NCBI RefSeq assembly: GCF_013460135.1
Contig: NZ_CP038155.1
Coordinates: forward strand, 1,798,001 to 1,862,000
DNA from: Arsenophonus endosymbiont of Aphis craccivora
GTDB taxonomy: Bacteria > Pseudomonadota > Gammaproteobacteria > Enterobacterales > Enterobacteriaceae
Direction: 5' to 3'
Length of the DNA: 64,000 bases
Shown: positions 1 to 12,120 of the stretch, in pieces
Numbering within the stretch: the stretch's first letter is position 1
Layout of the letters: each line of letters opens with the position of its first letter
Notes under the pieces: model-generated
Seen by the model: only the letters and a program-made list of their open reading frames with translations
Database searches by the model: none
What the model was told of the DNA's origin: nothing
Program-made: the position numbers and the translations under genes

Positions 1-143
1 CCATCAATCTCTCCTTTTATTATCTTAGCGCAATACCTGTTAACTTATGGTAAGAATATTGCATGGTACTTGAATAATGTTTCGACGCCAATGTTTGCTA
101 ATTTAAGGTATAATAAGGATCTAATTTTTTATTAATCATTGCT
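1..143. promoter_or_regulatory. Divergent upstream region: rluE promoter and probable icd start
   Basis: A TATAAT hexamer at 109-114 lies about 30 nt before the rluE ATG and is a good sigma70 -10 element; I see no convincing -35. On the minus strand an ATG reads from base 4 to base 2, preceded by AAAAGGAGA, a strong ribosome binding site. In enterobacteria icd is divergent from rluE, so this is probably the first codon of icd, but only four bases are visible. Confidence 0.45.
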
Positions 144-773
144 ATGACAAATCTGCAGCATAAAAAGAGCAAATCAAAACAATATCATGACAAAAATAGC
201 GCAAATTTTGTCAAACATATGATCAGTTCACGTAAAATATTACTCTTTAATCAACCGTTCGATGTATTGTCACAATTTACTGACCAAATTGGTCGGCAGA
301 CATTAAAAAATTATATTCCTATCACCAATGTCTATGCTGCTGGGCGTTTAGATCGCGATAGCGAGGGTCTGTTAATACTCACTAATGATGGCCAATTACA
401 AGCCAAATTGACCCAACCAAACAATAAAATGGAAAAAATTTACTATGTGCAAGTTGAAGGTATACCGGAATCAACCACATTACAAAAATTTTGTCACGGT
501 TTACTATTAAAAGATGGTATGACCAAGCCAGCAAAAGCTGAACTTGTGGCTCAACCCGACTGGCTTTGGCCACGTCATCCTCCTATACGCACAAGAAAAA
601 ATATTCCAACCTGTTGGCTAAAAATTACCTTATCAGAAGGCCGCAATCGACAAATACGTCGTATGACCGCCAGCATAGGGTTTCCAACCTTACGATTGAT
701 TCGCTATAGTATGGCTAATTTTCAATTAGGTAACTTACAGCCAGGTGAGTGGAAGGAGGTCGATTTTGTTTAA
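144..773 (+). CDS. rluE: 23S rRNA pseudouridine(2457) synthase RluE
   Basis: This gene encodes a pseudouridine synthase of the RsuA/RluE family, which in E. coli isomerises U2457 of 23S rRNA. The 209-residue product has the catalytic motif [11 protein letters not shown] at about residues 67-77, with the nucleophilic Asp in RLD. The family block [10 protein letters not shown] lies near residue 170. The first 30 residues are basic and of low complexity, as in E. coli RluE, and there is no S4 domain. Length matches the family (about 217 residues). The stop overlaps the start of nudJ by 8 nt, the conserved arrangement. No lesion is seen. Identification rests on close alignment and synteny with mnmA. 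Confidence 0.93.
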   Translation: MTNLQHKKSKSKQYHDKNSANFVKHMISSRKILLFNQPFDVLSQFTDQIGRQTLKNYIPITNVYAAGRLDRDSEGLLILTNDGQLQAKLTQPNNKMEKIYYVQVEGIPESTTLQKFCHGLLLKDGMTKPAKAELVAQPDWLWPRHPPIRTRKNIPTCWLKITLSEGRNRQIRRMTASIGFPTLRLIRYSMANFQLGNLQPGEWKEVDFV

Positions 774-1208
774 ACCACACGTTACGGTTGCTAACGTCGT
801 TCACGTTAAAGGTAAGTTTTTAATTGTAGAAGAAATTATTAATAATAAATCAGTCTGGAATCAACCAGCTGGACATTTAGAAGCTAACGAAACTATTTTT
901 GCTGCCGCGAGCTATATTAGGAAACCGGTATTAATGCACTGCCCCAGCAATTAATAACAATCCATCAATGGATAGCCCCTGATGGCTGTACTTTCCTGCG
1001 GTTTCTTTTTCTGATTGAACTGGATGAGATGCCTAAAACCTCACCACAAGATAATGATATTCACCAATGTTTATGGCTTACTGCTGATGAAATATTATCC
1101 AGTCCATGCCTGCGCTCGCCTTTAGTAGCAGAAAGCATCCGCTGCTTTATCAGTCGAGAATTTTTCCCGTTAACATTAATCGACCCTTATCAATTTCATA
1201 CAGGCTAA
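766..1208 (+). pseudogene. nudJ: Broken nudJ, Nudix phosphatase
   Basis: NudJ is a Nudix hydrolase acting on thiamine pyrophosphates and nucleoside di- and triphosphates. The start is a TTG at 766, which gives the conserved [12 protein letters not shown] start and sits 5 nt after a perfect AGGAGGT. The first half reads well up to GHLEANET. Then one base is lost near 905, and the restored frame carries TAG at 918-920 where the first catalytic Glu of the Nudix REL-x-EE motif belongs. Downstream the family sequence resumes (ETGI, then HQWIAPDG and LRSPLVAESIRC) and runs to TAA at 1206-1208. Both lesions hit the active-site motif, so the gene is dead, though very recognisable. Confidence 0.9.
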
Positions 1209-1297
1209 TAGAGATTAATCCTTATGCTACTATGGTGCAACTTGCCACTGCATGTTAAAATATTTGTGTTTATGTTTACCAGCAATGAGATTTATTC

Positions 1298-2407
1298 ATG
1301 TCAGATAGCCAGTTAAAAAAAGTCATCGTTGGTATGTCCGGTGGCGTTGACTCATCCGTATCCGCTTACCTATTGAAACAACAAGGTTATCAGGTTGCCG
1401 GTTTGTTCATGAAAAACTGGGAAGAAGACGATAATGATGAGTATTGCTCAGCAGCTACCGATCTTGCCGACGCGCAATCGGTATGCGATAAACTCGATAT
1501 AGAACTGCATACCGTTAATTTTTCCGCCGAATATTGGGACAATGTTTTTGCCCATTTTCTTGCTGAGTATAAAGCTGGCCGCACACCGAATCCTGATATT
1601 CTATGTAATAAAGAAATTAAATTTCAAGCATTTCTAGAATTCGCAGCGCAAGATCTGGCAGCAGACTATATTGCCACCGGCCACTACGCTCGACGCAAAA
1701 TTGTTGATGGTCGCCATCAACTATTGCGTGGTTTGGATAACAACAAAGATCAGAGCTATTTTCTTTATGCGTTGGATCAAGCTCAACTAGCACAAAGTCT
1801 TTTTCCAATCGGTGAACTGGAAAAATCAGCCGTTCGCCGTATCGCTGAGGACGTTGGTTTAATTACCGCCAAAAAGAAAGACTCAACAGGAATTTGTTTT
1901 ATTGGTGAACGAAAGTTTCGTGACTTCCTCGCTCGCTATCTGCCAGCTAAACCAGGTAAAATTATAACAGTTGATGGCAAAATTTTAGGTGAACATACAG
2001 GTTTAATGTATCATACGTTAGGTCAACGTAAAGGATTAGGTATTGGTGGTGTAAAAGAAGCAAACGACGATCCGTGGTATGTTGTCGATAAAGATATTAA
2101 AAATAATCAGCTAATTGTTGCCCAAGGCCATAACCACCCACGTTTGATGTCCACAGGACTTATCGTCCAACAAATTCATTGGATTAATCCACCAGCGTTA
2201 AACGAAGCCAATCAATATACAGTTAAAACCCGTTATCGACAACCAGATATCCCCTGCACAATTAAGCCACTTAGTGACAATAAAATCGCCGTGCAATTTG
2301 ACTACCCTATTGCAGCCGTTACACCTGGCCAATCAGCAGTTTTTTATCAAGGTGAAATTTGTTTAGGCGGTGGCGTCATTGAAACACGTATTCAGGAGTC
2401 AATGTGA
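1298..2407 (+). CDS. mnmA: tRNA 2-thiouridylase MnmA
   Basis: MnmA activates U34 of Lys, Glu and Gln tRNAs with ATP and inserts sulfur, giving the 2-thio part of mnm5s2U34 in the cytoplasm. The 369-residue product has the ATP-binding PP-loop SGGVDSS at residues 14-20. It also has the two catalytic cysteines, one in [10 protein letters not shown] at about residue 103 and one in [12 protein letters not shown] near residue 200. Length equals the family norm (368 in E. coli). It overlaps hflD by 4 nt (GTGA), so the two are translationally coupled. No damage is seen. Retention of anticodon-loop modification genes is typical of reducing symbiont genomes. Confidence 0.96.
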   Translation: MSDSQLKKVIVGMSGGVDSSVSAYLLKQQGYQVAGLFMKNWEEDDNDEYCSAATDLADAQSVCDKLDIELHTVNFSAEYWDNVFAHFLAEYKAGRTPNPDILCNKEIKFQAFLEFAAQDLAADYIATGHYARRKIVDGRHQLLRGLDNNKDQSYFLYALDQAQLAQSLFPIGELEKSAVRRIAEDVGLITAKKKDSTGICFIGERKFRDFLARYLPAKPGKIITVDGKILGEHTGLMYHTLGQRKGLGIGGVKEANDDPWYVVDKDIKNNQLIVAQGHNHPRLMSTGLIVQQIHWINPPALNEANQYTVKTRYRQPDIPCTIKPLSDNKIAVQFDYPIAAVTPGQSAVFYQGEICLGGGVIETRIQESM

Positions 2408-3030
2408 GCAAAAATTTTTATGATATTACTCTTGCATTTGCCGGTATTTGCCAAGCATGTCGTCTAGTTCAACAATTGGCTCATGAAGGTAAAATTGACG
2501 ATAATACGGCAGAAGTAATGATTAATAGCACCCTAAATATTAATCCAACATCCACATTAGCGGTTTATGGCAATAGCGAGGCAAATCTTCGTGTTGGTTT
2601 AAATACTTTACTTGCTATACTTACCGCTTCAAATAATACGCTTTCCTCCGATTTAACCCGCTACTTATTAAGTCTCATTGGCTTAGAACGACGACTAAGA
2701 AAAAAGCTATCGGCTAGTGATGAACTTAAACGACGTATTGAATTACTTCAACAGCAAAAAAATTATTTTGAACCTATGTCCAGCGGTATTTTTAATGCGC
2801 TGGCAGGAATTTATGTAGATGTTATTAGCCCTATTGGCCCACGTATTCAGGTAACAGGTTCTCCCGACATGCTGCAAAATAGCTCGATACAAGCTAAAGT
2901 ACGCGCATTACTTTTTACTGGCATTCGTAGCGCCGTTCTCTGGCAACAAGTCGGTGGAAGCCGCCTACAATTAATGTTTTCGCGACAACGTTTGATCACT
3001 CAAGCAAAAGAAATTCTTGCTCATTGTTAA
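2404..3030 (+). CDS. hflD: HflD, lysogenization regulator homologue
   Basis: HflD is a small helical, membrane-associated protein that in E. coli binds lambda CII and always follows mnmA; its host function is unclear. The 208-residue product starts at GTG 2404, inside the last two codons of mnmA (GTGA overlap), giving [19 protein letters not shown], which matches the E. coli start. The [19 protein letters not shown] block near residue 140 is the most conserved family segment. The reading frame is complete. The gene sits in the mnmA-hflD-purB run, as in E. coli. Confidence 0.92.
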   Translation: MSKNFYDITLAFAGICQACRLVQQLAHEGKIDDNTAEVMINSTLNINPTSTLAVYGNSEANLRVGLNTLLAILTASNNTLSSDLTRYLLSLIGLERRLRKKLSASDELKRRIELLQQQKNYFEPMSSGIFNALAGIYVDVISPIGPRIQVTGSPDMLQNSSIQAKVRALLFTGIRSAVLWQQVGGSRLQLMFSRQRLITQAKEILAHC

Positions 3031-3033
3031 TAA

Positions 3034-4422
<1,389 letters not shown>

Positions 4423-4430
4423 CATTAATA

Positions 4431-4463
4431 GGTGAGTAATATTGATTGCTCACCCTACTTTTT
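4431..4463 (+). terminator. Intrinsic terminator after purB
   Basis: GGTGAGTAAT at 4431-4440 pairs with ATTGCTCACC at 4445-4454 (one G-T pair) around a 4-nt loop, followed by a TTTTT run at 4459-4463. It separates purB from phoP. Confidence 0.75.
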
Positions 4464-4597
4464 CGTTTAATTAGCCAATCAAATCACATAATTATTTTCT
4501 TTTCATTCAGTAATATCTTGCCGTCATCCAGCTATCCTTCTAACATAGGATTTATTACTACTTTTTCTAGTAGATTTATTCAGAAATTGAGGTTGTT

Positions 4598-5286
4598 ATG
4601 CGGATATTAATTGTAGAAGATAATGCGCTTTTACGTCACCATCTAACTGTCCAGTTAAAAGAGACCGGTCATCAAGTTGATGCAGCAGCAGATGCTAAAG
4701 AAGCCGATTATTTTTTACAAGATGGTAATCCCGATATTGCAATTGTTGACTTAGGATTACCGGGTGAAGATGGATTAAGTATGATCAGGCGTTGGCGGCA
4801 GGACAACATTAAATTGCCTATTCTAATATTAACCGCTCGTGAACGGTCACAATGACATCATTAGGCCACGCTTGCATAATTTTTTTCTTAATCGTCCCAT
4901 TAAAACATCAATAGTATGGCTTTCGCGTAATTCTGCATCCGGATAAAGCTGGCGCATTAATGACTCTTTACTCACTACTTTACTATTATTGCGCATTAAG
5001 GTTTCTAAAATAGTATATTCAAATGCGGTGAGTTTGATATTTTTATCTTTAATAGTGAATTCTTTACGTGACATATCAATAATAAAATCAACTAGTTGAA
5101 GTATTTGCGAAGCAAGTCCGCTGTTACGGCGCATTAATGCTTGAACCCGTGCTAAAATCTCCTCCAGATGAAAAGGTTTTGTCACATAATCATCGGCACC
5201 ACTATTTAAGGCAACCACTTTTCCTTGCCAGCGTTCGTGGGCAAGGTTATCGCTTTGACGCAGAACATTCAGATGATACAATTTAA
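4598..5286 (+). pseudogene. phoP: phoP response regulator, broken by an internal inversion
   Basis: PhoP is the OmpR-type regulator paired with PhoQ, controlling Mg2+ and envelope-stress genes. Codons 1-80 are intact on the plus strand: [15 protein letters not shown], the phospho-acceptor Asp in [12 protein letters not shown], then [10 protein letters not shown]. At 4841 the sequence turns over. The rest of the receiver ([20 protein letters not shown]) and the winged helix ([15 protein letters not shown], then [16 protein letters not shown]) read on the minus strand down to 4841. The final [17 protein letters not shown] returns to the plus strand at 5233-5286. Within the inverted piece one A of an 8-A run (near 4880) is also missing. 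The gene is dead in either orientation of the segment. Its stop overlaps the phoQ start by 14 nt. Confidence 0.93.
4841..5236. other. 396-bp micro-inversion inside phoP
   Basis: The inverted interval is bounded by GAACG at 4841-4845 and CGTTC at 5232-5236, a 5-bp inverted repeat. Flipping it restores the junctions TARERWQGKV and [10 protein letters not shown] expected of PhoP. No recombinase gene or longer repeat is nearby, so repair- or replication-linked inversion at a microhomology is more likely than a site-specific switch. Confidence 0.9.
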
Positions 5287-6632
5287 TTTTTTAAAACGCA
5301 AAAAAACCTTTTCGTTGCGAACACGTTTTTTACTCGCAACTTCGGGGATAATATTAGCATTGACACTTTCATATGGTGCCGTTGCAATCGTTTGCTATTT
5401 AGTTAGTTTTGATAAAACAACCTATACCTTACTAAGTAGTCAAAGTAATCTATTTTATAGCTTGGCGCAATGGCGTAATAATAAGTTAGATATCCAGGTC
5501 CCAACTGATTTTACCTTAAATGCCCCAAGCCTTTATTTTTATTTATAATCAACAAGGTGAAATTTTGTGGCGACAACGCCATATTCCTGCGAATGAAAAC
5601 GCCATCGAAAAAGAGTGGTTAAAAAATGATGGATTGTACGAATTAGATACCGATTTAAATACCACTCGTGAATTAATTAAAGTCTCACCTAACGGCAGTA
5701 AACCGGCGCAAAAAGTGACTTATATTAAAGATAAATATTCCTCTTTAACTCACTCAGTTTCTGTCAACCACTATCAGGCAACTAAAAATCTGCCGCAACT
5801 TACTATTGTTGTAATAGATACTTTACCTTTAGATCTACAGAAAACTGGATTAGTTTGGGAATGGTTTGGTTATGTTATATTAGCCAATTTTATTCTGGTT
5901 ATTCCGATGCTTTGGCTAGTAACTTGAATAAGTTACTAGTAAATGAACAAAAACGCTATACCAAATATCGAACTACACTTGCTGATTTAAGCCACAGCCT
6001 AAAAACCCCATTAGCTGTATTACAATCAACCCTCCGTTCTCTGCGCTCAAGCAAACAAATGACCATTGAACAAGCCGAGCCTATCATGCTGGAACAAATT
6101 GGCCGAATTTCACAACAAATAGGCTATTATTTGAATCGTGCAAGCATACATAGTGAAGATCATTTCGCAATCCGAGAAATTTCTTCAGTTTCTGCCTTAT
6201 TAGATAATCTATGCAGTGCCTTAACCAAAGTATATCAACAAAAAGGCGTCAATTTGACTCTCGATGTCTCGCCTGAAATTACTTGGATAGTTCAACCGAT
6301 AGATTTCATGGAGATTATGGGTAATATTATTGAAAATGCTTGTAAATATTGTCTTGAATGTGTCGAAGTTAGCGCTAGTAGCACTGAAAATTCATTAACC
6401 ATTATCGTCGATGATGATGGTCCTTGTGTTGCTGAAGATAAACGAGATTTGATTTTTTTACGCGCGCGGTCAACGTGTTGATACTCTACGGCCAGGACAA
6501 GGTTTAGGGCTCTCTATTGCAGCTGAAATTATTGAACAATATGACGGATATATTGCTATTACTCATAATCCATTAGGTGGAGCACGCGTGGTTATAACTT
6601 TTAGACAACAATCGCTCATGACAGATAGCTGA
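5273..6632 (+). pseudogene. phoQ: phoQ sensor kinase, multiply frameshifted
   Basis: PhoQ is the inner-membrane sensor for Mg2+, pH and cationic peptides. The frame starts at ATG 5273 ([19 protein letters not shown], first membrane segment) and shifts near 5530. The periplasmic domain continues (GEILWRQRHIP, then [10 protein letters not shown]) to the second membrane segment, ending LWLVT at about 5925. There the HAMP linker (about 40 residues in E. coli, from WWSLRP onward) is missing and the frame changes. The H-box [13 protein letters not shown]-box ENACKYC and an altered G1 box (DDGPC for DDGPG) follow. A third shift near 6465 leads to [16 protein letters not shown] and stop 6630-6632. 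The HAMP loss and three shifts rule out a working kinase. Confidence 0.93.
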
Positions 6633-6676
6633 TAGCACTAACACCATTTTCTTATTTTTAATCTTACAAAATAAAT

Positions 6677-7819
6677 ATGCAAAATAAAATAATTAACTAT
6701 CAACTTAACATCAATTGGCCAGATTTCATCAAAAATTATTGGCAAAAAAGGCCGTTATTAATTAAACAAGGATTTACTAATTTTATTGATCCTATTTCAG
6801 CTAATGATCTAGCTGGATTAGCAATGGAAGATGAAGTGGATAGTCGATTAGTTAGCTTCCAGGATGGAAGTTGGAATGTCACTCATGGCCCTTTTGATAG
6901 CTATGATCAATTGGCTAAAACAGGATGGTCACTGCTAGTACAAGCCGTTAACCATTGGCATTATCCATCGACTGCTTTAATAGCGCCCTTTCGTGTTTTA
7001 TCTGATTGGCGAATTGATGAGTTAATGGTTTCTTATTCTGTTCCAGCAGGTGGCGTTGGCCCCCATATAGATCAATATGATGTTTTTATTATTCAAGGTC
7101 TTGGCCGCCGTCATTGGCGAGTAGGTGAAAAAATTGCACTAAAACAGCATTGTCCACATCCAGATCTACTCCAGGTAGAGCCTTTTGCTGCCATTATTGA
7201 TGAAAAACTTAAGCCTGGCGATATCCTTTATATCCCACCAGGCGTCCCCCATGAAGGCTACTCCATTGAAACTTCACTTAATTACTCAGTCGTTTTTAGA
7301 TCACCGACTAGCCGTGCATTATTTAGTAGTTTTGCCGATAATCTTATCGCTAATGACTTAGGTAATTATCATTATAGCGATCCAGATATAGCGACACGTG
7401 ACAATCCTGCTATGATCTTGCCAACATAATTATCTGAAATGCAACATATAATGCAACAATTGTTTGCTCAACCACATATTTTTAACCATTGGTTTGGCAC
7501 ATTTATCTCTCAGTCTCGTCATGAGTTAGATATCGCGCTGACTGAGCCATCCTATACTGTTGAGCAAGTTATCCAGCTTCTTTGTCAAGGAAATACCCTT
7601 TACAAACTTAATGGCTTACGTACCCTGAATGTTGCGGATCAATACTTTGTTAATGGTGAACAATTAATATCGCCTAAATTAAACATAACAGCTATTAATA
7701 TACTTTGTGAAAAACAGGAAATTCACGCTGATATGCTAGGCAACGCATTGAATAACAAGGATTGCATGCAATTAGTCACTAAACTAATTAATGATGGATA
7801 TTGGTATTTTAACAATTAG
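6677..7819 (+). pseudogene. roxA: roxA (ycfD) ribosomal oxygenase with one nonsense codon
   Basis: RoxA is a JmjC-type 2-oxoglutarate and Fe(II) oxygenase that hydroxylates an arginine of ribosomal protein L16. The JmjC core is intact: iron ligands in GPHIDQYDVF (HxD, near residue 130) and the distal His in PPGVPHEGYS. A single in-frame TAA at 7427-7429, just after MILPT, separates this core from the C-terminal dimerisation and winged-helix region. That region continues in the same frame (QPHIFNHWFGTFISQSRHELDIA) to 7819. Apart from the stop the gene aligns along its length, so it is a very young pseudogene, or possibly a truncated 250-residue product lacking the dimer domain. Confidence 0.9.
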
Positions 7820-7893
7820 AATTGTTTAACCTGTATATAATAAAACATGTTGGCTGAACTAGTTGATAATTTTATTTTGCAGGTTAATCATCA

Positions 7894-9144
7894 TTAGTTC
7901 GCAGCAACTTGATCAAATTTAACATATTGCACCGTTAATGCCACAATGCGAACAATCACATCAACTGCCTGCTGCATACCTTCTAATCAGATAAATTCAT
8001 CTTTACTATGCAAATTATATCCGCCAGTAAAAATATTAGGACAAGGTATGCCATAAGCGGCTAACAATTCCCCATGGGTAATATCTCGATTCAGTTGCAC
8101 ATTAGGTTTTATATTACAGTCAATCATTGCTTGCTTGGCAATATCAATAACATGTGGATACTTGCAAACCACTTTATTCATGTTGTAACAAATGTCATCA
8201 ACCGTCAATTCAATGTAACAATCAGGATGCAGATCTTTTCCCTGTTCTTCCGCAATTTGGAACATAGCTCGCTTACGTTTGGCGAAGTTTTGTTCATCAA
8301 AATCACAAATAATATAATTCATTTCAGTCTTTTCTACTGTGCCTTTAATACAACTCAGATGATAAAAACCTTGATCCATTATTGAATAAGTTGCTATTTC
8401 TTGGCTTGGGATCTTATTATGAATGCGGGTAGCCAATGTTCAAGCATTTACCATACCCTCCTTGGAACTCTCCTTTAGCATCCCTTTACCGATAATTTTT
8501 ATCCTCACATTCGCGATATTAAAATTTTCATATTCAAGCCCACCAATCCCCCTACCAACCAAATTATAAGCCCACTGAGCATTCAATTTTTTTAAATCGA
8601 TGTTATTTGCTCCGAGACCTATTTTGGCATCGGATGTAAACACAATATAAATGTCACCATGAGGAATATTTTGCTGTATTAGATGAGTTATCGCCGTCAT
8701 AATTTCAGCAATACCTACCTTATTTTCTGCCCCTAATAACGTTTTACCATCACCAGTAATTATTGTTTTACCTATCATTTCATGCAAAATGGGAAACATT
8801 ACTGGCGATAACACCACATTGCCAATACCCAATGCGATATCACCACCACGATAATTTTCAATCAGTTGTGGCTTAACATTTTTACCAACAAAATCGGGTG
8901 AAGTGTCAAGATGGCAAATAAAGCCAATCGCAGGAACCGGATGTTCAATATTGGCAAGCAGCTTCGCCATTAAACAGCCGTTTTCTAGCAACTCGCTAGT
9001 AGAAACTCCTAGATCTGTCAGTTCGGTCAATAATAACTTTGCTAATTTTGCATGGCCTATACTGCTGGGCTTAGATTTAGTGTAGCTCTTTGATTGAGTA
9101 TTAATCGCACTATATTCCCCAAAACGCTCTAAAAGCCTATCCAT
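7894..9144 (-). pseudogene. pepT: pepT, peptidase T, with stops and lost catalytic residues
   Basis: PepT is a cytosolic dinuclear-zinc tripeptidase of family M20. The frame from ATG 9144 follows the family (MDRLLERFGEYSAINTQSK, then HLDTSPDFVGKNV). It meets in-frame TGA codons at 8440-8442 (Leu position) and 7987-7989 (Thr position), then ends at TAA 7894-7896. Active-site positions have also changed. The bridging Asp in LLGADDKAG is altered (LLGAENKVG here), and the TPDEEVG glutamates have become TSDAKIG. The RGGTDGAQ block reads RDITHGEL. Substitutions at ligand residues suggest an older decay than in the neighbours. Confidence 0.92.
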
Positions 9145-9251
9145 TTCTCTTCCCCCAATGAGCTATACCGCATTATGCGAAAGAAATTAATGACAATTAT
9201 TGCGTCAAATCAATTTTAGCAGATATATTAATAAAATGCATTATTACTTAA

Positions 9252-10076
9252 TCATACTTTGAGCTCTGCAAGTAGCCCGCTAATATATTTTTCAACAATT
9301 TTTGTGGCAGCACCATAATGTTTTTCATCAAACTGGCTTTCAACCTGACTGGGTTCAAGATTCAATTCAACGGTATGTGCACCAGCAAGTTTAGCTTCAT
9401 GTACAAACCCAGCGGCAGGATAAACATGTCCCGATGTACCAATTGCGACAAAAATATCCGCTGATGATAAAGCCTGATAAATCACCTCCATACCTAGTGG
9501 CATTTCACCAAACCAGACAATATGGGGACGCAAAGGTTGAGGAAATTGGCAACAGTGACAACGATCATCAGTTGGTAGATCTCCTTTCCATTCAATAACC
9601 TGACCTGATTGACAGCAGCGAGCTTTTAATAATTCACCATGCATATGAACAATGCGTCTACTACCCGCTTTTTCATGTCAGTTATTGATATTTTGCGTAA
9701 CTAATAAAAAATTATCACCCAGAAAATGTTCTAATTTTGCTAAAGCATGATGGGCTGCATTGGGTTTTATATCTGCTTGCTGTAATTGATAACGCCGCTG
9801 ATTGTAAAAACGTTGTACTAATTCTGGATCTCTAACAAAACCTTCAGGTGTTGCAACATCTTCAACCAGATGTTCTTCCCATAAACCATCAGTTGCGCGA
9901 AAAGTGCGAATTCCAGACTCAGCTGAAATCCCGGCGCCGGTTAATACGACAATTTTTTTTGTTTTCATCTTATCAATCAACTGTTTGTCTCGGTAAAAAA
10001 GGCAACAACGAAATCTTTGTCGATGTAAGTTTTTCTTTTTACGTAACTTTCTAATTCGACAATAAAACCGCATCAT
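9252..10076 (-). pseudogene. cobB: cobB, NAD-dependent deacylase, nonsense mutation
   Basis: CobB is the bacterial sirtuin that removes acetyl and succinyl groups from lysines. The frame begins with the basic long-isoform extension ([15 protein letters not shown]). The Rossmann motif [14 protein letters not shown] and ATPEGF follow, then QNIN where family members have QNID. An in-frame TGA at 9678-9680 replaces the Leu of NIDNLHE. The remainder is in the same frame and well kept: the zinc cysteines (RCCQSG and CHCC), WFGEMPLGM and [14 protein letters not shown]. The stop lies just before the catalytic His (HMHGE), and the Asp-to-Asn change affects NAD chemistry. The nagK gene that follows in E. 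coli is absent here. Confidence 0.92.
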
Positions 10077-10165
10077 TGGACAGTATCCTTTTTCATGCTA
10101 AACGACCCATTACTTTCAATCAAACCATCGCCTCTTTTAGATAATGACAGCAAAAACAACAACGG

Positions 10166-11419
10166 TTATTGCACACTTAAAATTCGCGCCGGATCTATTT
10201 TTGTTGCCCGTTTAGCTGGATACCCACTTGCAAGTAAACTTAAAATTAATGTTGTTAACATGACATAAAATACATCGGTAATATGGAGCTCAGAGGGTAA
10301 AAAATCGATAAAATAAACATCACCTGATAAAATAGGATGACCAACAATACTTTCTATACATTTAATGATAGTCGTTAAATGTAGTGATATAAAAATCCCG
10401 ACTAACATACCAATAAAACAACCCACCATTCCCGTTATTAATCCATACCATAAAAAAATAGCACGAATAAAACTATCTTTAGCACCGAGTGTTCTCAACA
10501 CCGCAATATCGGTGCTTTTATCTTTCACTGCCATTACCAGCGTAGAGACAATATTAAAACAGGCGACACCAATTACCAAAATCATGGCCAGATACATGAT
10601 GCCACGCACCATTTGAATATCGTTATACATATAAACATAATCAGCTATCCAACTTTTAATAGTGACATAATGGCCAGTATTTATTCCGGCATCGTAAACC
10701 ACTTTATCGGCACCAAAAACATCATTCACACTGATCTGAAAACCAGTAACACCATCACCATAGGCTAAATATTGCTGCGCATCTTGCAATGGCACAATTG
10801 CCAGCTGATGATCTAACATACCATTTAATTTGAATACGCCAATAACCGTGACACTAATTCGATTCGGTTGCTGGATACGTAATTTATCATCATGATTAGG
10901 GATCATGATGGTAATATGATCCCCAGGCGAAACTTTTAATGTTTCTGCCACACCTTGACCTAAAATAATTTCGTTATTACCTGGTTTTAATTTTTGCCAG
11001 GCATCATTCAAGATAAAATCAGGTAACGAACTAACTGATCGCTCTGACGATAAATCAACACCGGCTACCTGGATCGCCTTCAATGCGTTCCCCTTTTCGA
11101 GCAACCCAGTAAAATTAATATAAGGTGATACATCAACAACCCCTGGTGTTTGTCGAACCTTAGCTAAATCAGCTTGCCAATTTAAATAAGGCTGATTGAC
11201 TGCCGCAATTTGTCCATGAGGGACAACTGAAAGTATGCGATTTTTTAATTCACGTTCAAAACCATTCATTGCACTTAAGCCAATAATCAACACTGCAACG
11301 CCAAGCACAATACCCAGTGTAGAAATAATCGAGATCAGTGAAACCAAACCAGCTCTTTTTTTACCTCGACTAAAACGAAGTGCAATTTTTAAGGCAAGGG
11401 GTAATCCCGCCATAATCAT
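10166..11419 (-). CDS. lolE: Lipoprotein-releasing ABC permease LolE
   Basis: LolE is one of two FtsX-type membrane subunits of LolCDE, which extracts outer-membrane lipoproteins from the inner membrane and passes them to LolA. The 417-residue product begins close to [22 protein letters not shown], with the first membrane segment at about residues 24-50. A large periplasmic domain follows, then three membrane segments near residues 270-400, ending in [18 protein letters not shown]. The start overlaps the lolD stop by 4 nt. Length matches E. coli LolE (414). The gene is intact and essential in relatives. Confidence 0.96.
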   Translation of the reverse strand: MIMAGLPLALKIALRFSRGKKRAGLVSLISIISTLGIVLGVAVLIIGLSAMNGFERELKNRILSVVPHGQIAAVNQPYLNWQADLAKVRQTPGVVDVSPYINFTGLLEKGNALKAIQVAGVDLSSERSVSSLPDFILNDAWQKLKPGNNEIILGQGVAETLKVSPGDHITIMIPNHDDKLRIQQPNRISVTVIGVFKLNGMLDHQLAIVPLQDAQQYLAYGDGVTGFQISVNDVFGADKVVYDAGINTGHYVTIKSWIADYVYMYNDIQMVRGIMYLAMILVIGVACFNIVSTLVMAVKDKSTDIAVLRTLGAKDSFIRAIFLWYGLITGMVGCFIGMLVGIFISLHLTTIIKCIESIVGHPILSGDVYFIDFLPSELHITDVFYVMLTTLILSLLASGYPAKRATKIDPARILSVQ

Positions 11420-12120
11420 TGCACTCCTATTAAGCTCGGATCATCCTGTAAATAGCCATCCCTCATTTCCAGCTGACGAGTTAAACGACCGGCAAGTCGC
11501 AAATCATGAGTTACAACTAAAAATGCCGTCCCTTTTTGTCGATTAAGATCCATTAATAAATCAAAAATGACATCTGCATTATGTAAGTCCAAATTACCGG
11601 TCGGTTCATCCGCCAGTACTAAAGCAGGTTCATTAACAATTGCCCTAGCAATTGCAACTCGCTGCCGCTCACCGCCAGATAATTCAGCGGAGCGATGATT
11701 AACTCGATGCGATAAACCTACTGCTGCTAACATCTCATTCGCTTTTTGCTGCGCTTTCACACGTGCCATTCCACCAATTAATAACGGCATCATTACATTT
11801 TCCAACGCAGTAAAATCCGGTAATAAATGATGAAATTGATAAATAAACCCCAACTTCTGATTGCGTAGTTCAGCTCGCCCATTGGTAGAAAGTGAGCTGA
11901 TTTTTTTACCATCAAAAATGACATAACCGCTAGTTGGCGTATCTAATCCACCCAATAAATGCAGTAGCGTACTCTTGCCAGAGCCTGAACTACCCAGAAT
12001 TGCCATCATTTCACTTTTTTTGATTGAGAAGGAGATATTTTTAAGTACATTAGTCGAAATTTTGCCATCTTGATAACATTTACAGAGGTCCTGGCAAACT
12101 AATAGCGGAGAATTATTCAT
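11416..12120 (-). CDS. lolD: Lipoprotein-releasing ABC ATPase LolD
   Basis: LolD is the ATPase of LolCDE. I place the start at ATG 12120 ([16 protein letters not shown]), giving 234 residues like the family; the frame stays open further upstream but that part lies inside lolC. Motifs in order are Walker A GSSGSGKS near residue 43, the signature [14 protein letters not shown] near residue 145, Walker [14 protein letters not shown] and the switch His in VVTHD. It overlaps the lolC end by 8 nt and lolE by 4 nt, so the three are translationally coupled. Confidence 0.96.
   Translation of the reverse strand: MNNSPLLVCQDLCKCYQDGKISTNVLKNISFSIKKSEMMAILGSSGSGKSTLLHLLGGLDTPTSGYVIFDGKKISSLSTNGRAELRNQKLGFIYQFHHLLPDFTALENVMMPLLIGGMARVKAQQKANEMLAAVGLSHRVNHRSAELSGGERQRVAIARAIVNEPALVLADEPTGNLDLHNADVIFDLLMDLNRQKGTAFLVVTHDLRLAGRLTRQLEMRDGYLQDDPSLIGVQ

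Noticed and set aside
4841-5236. phoP segment as a phase-variable invertible switch
   Set aside because: The bounding repeat is only 5 bp, no recombinase gene is near, and the segment carries its own frameshift, so neither orientation gives a full protein.
7894-10076. Possible UGA recoding, because several TGA codons interrupt otherwise conserved genes (pepT, cobB, arcB, zapE)
   Set aside because: The replaced residues are Leu, Thr and Gly rather than one amino acid. TAA and TAG interrupt other genes too, and intact genes such as mnmA use TGA as the true stop.
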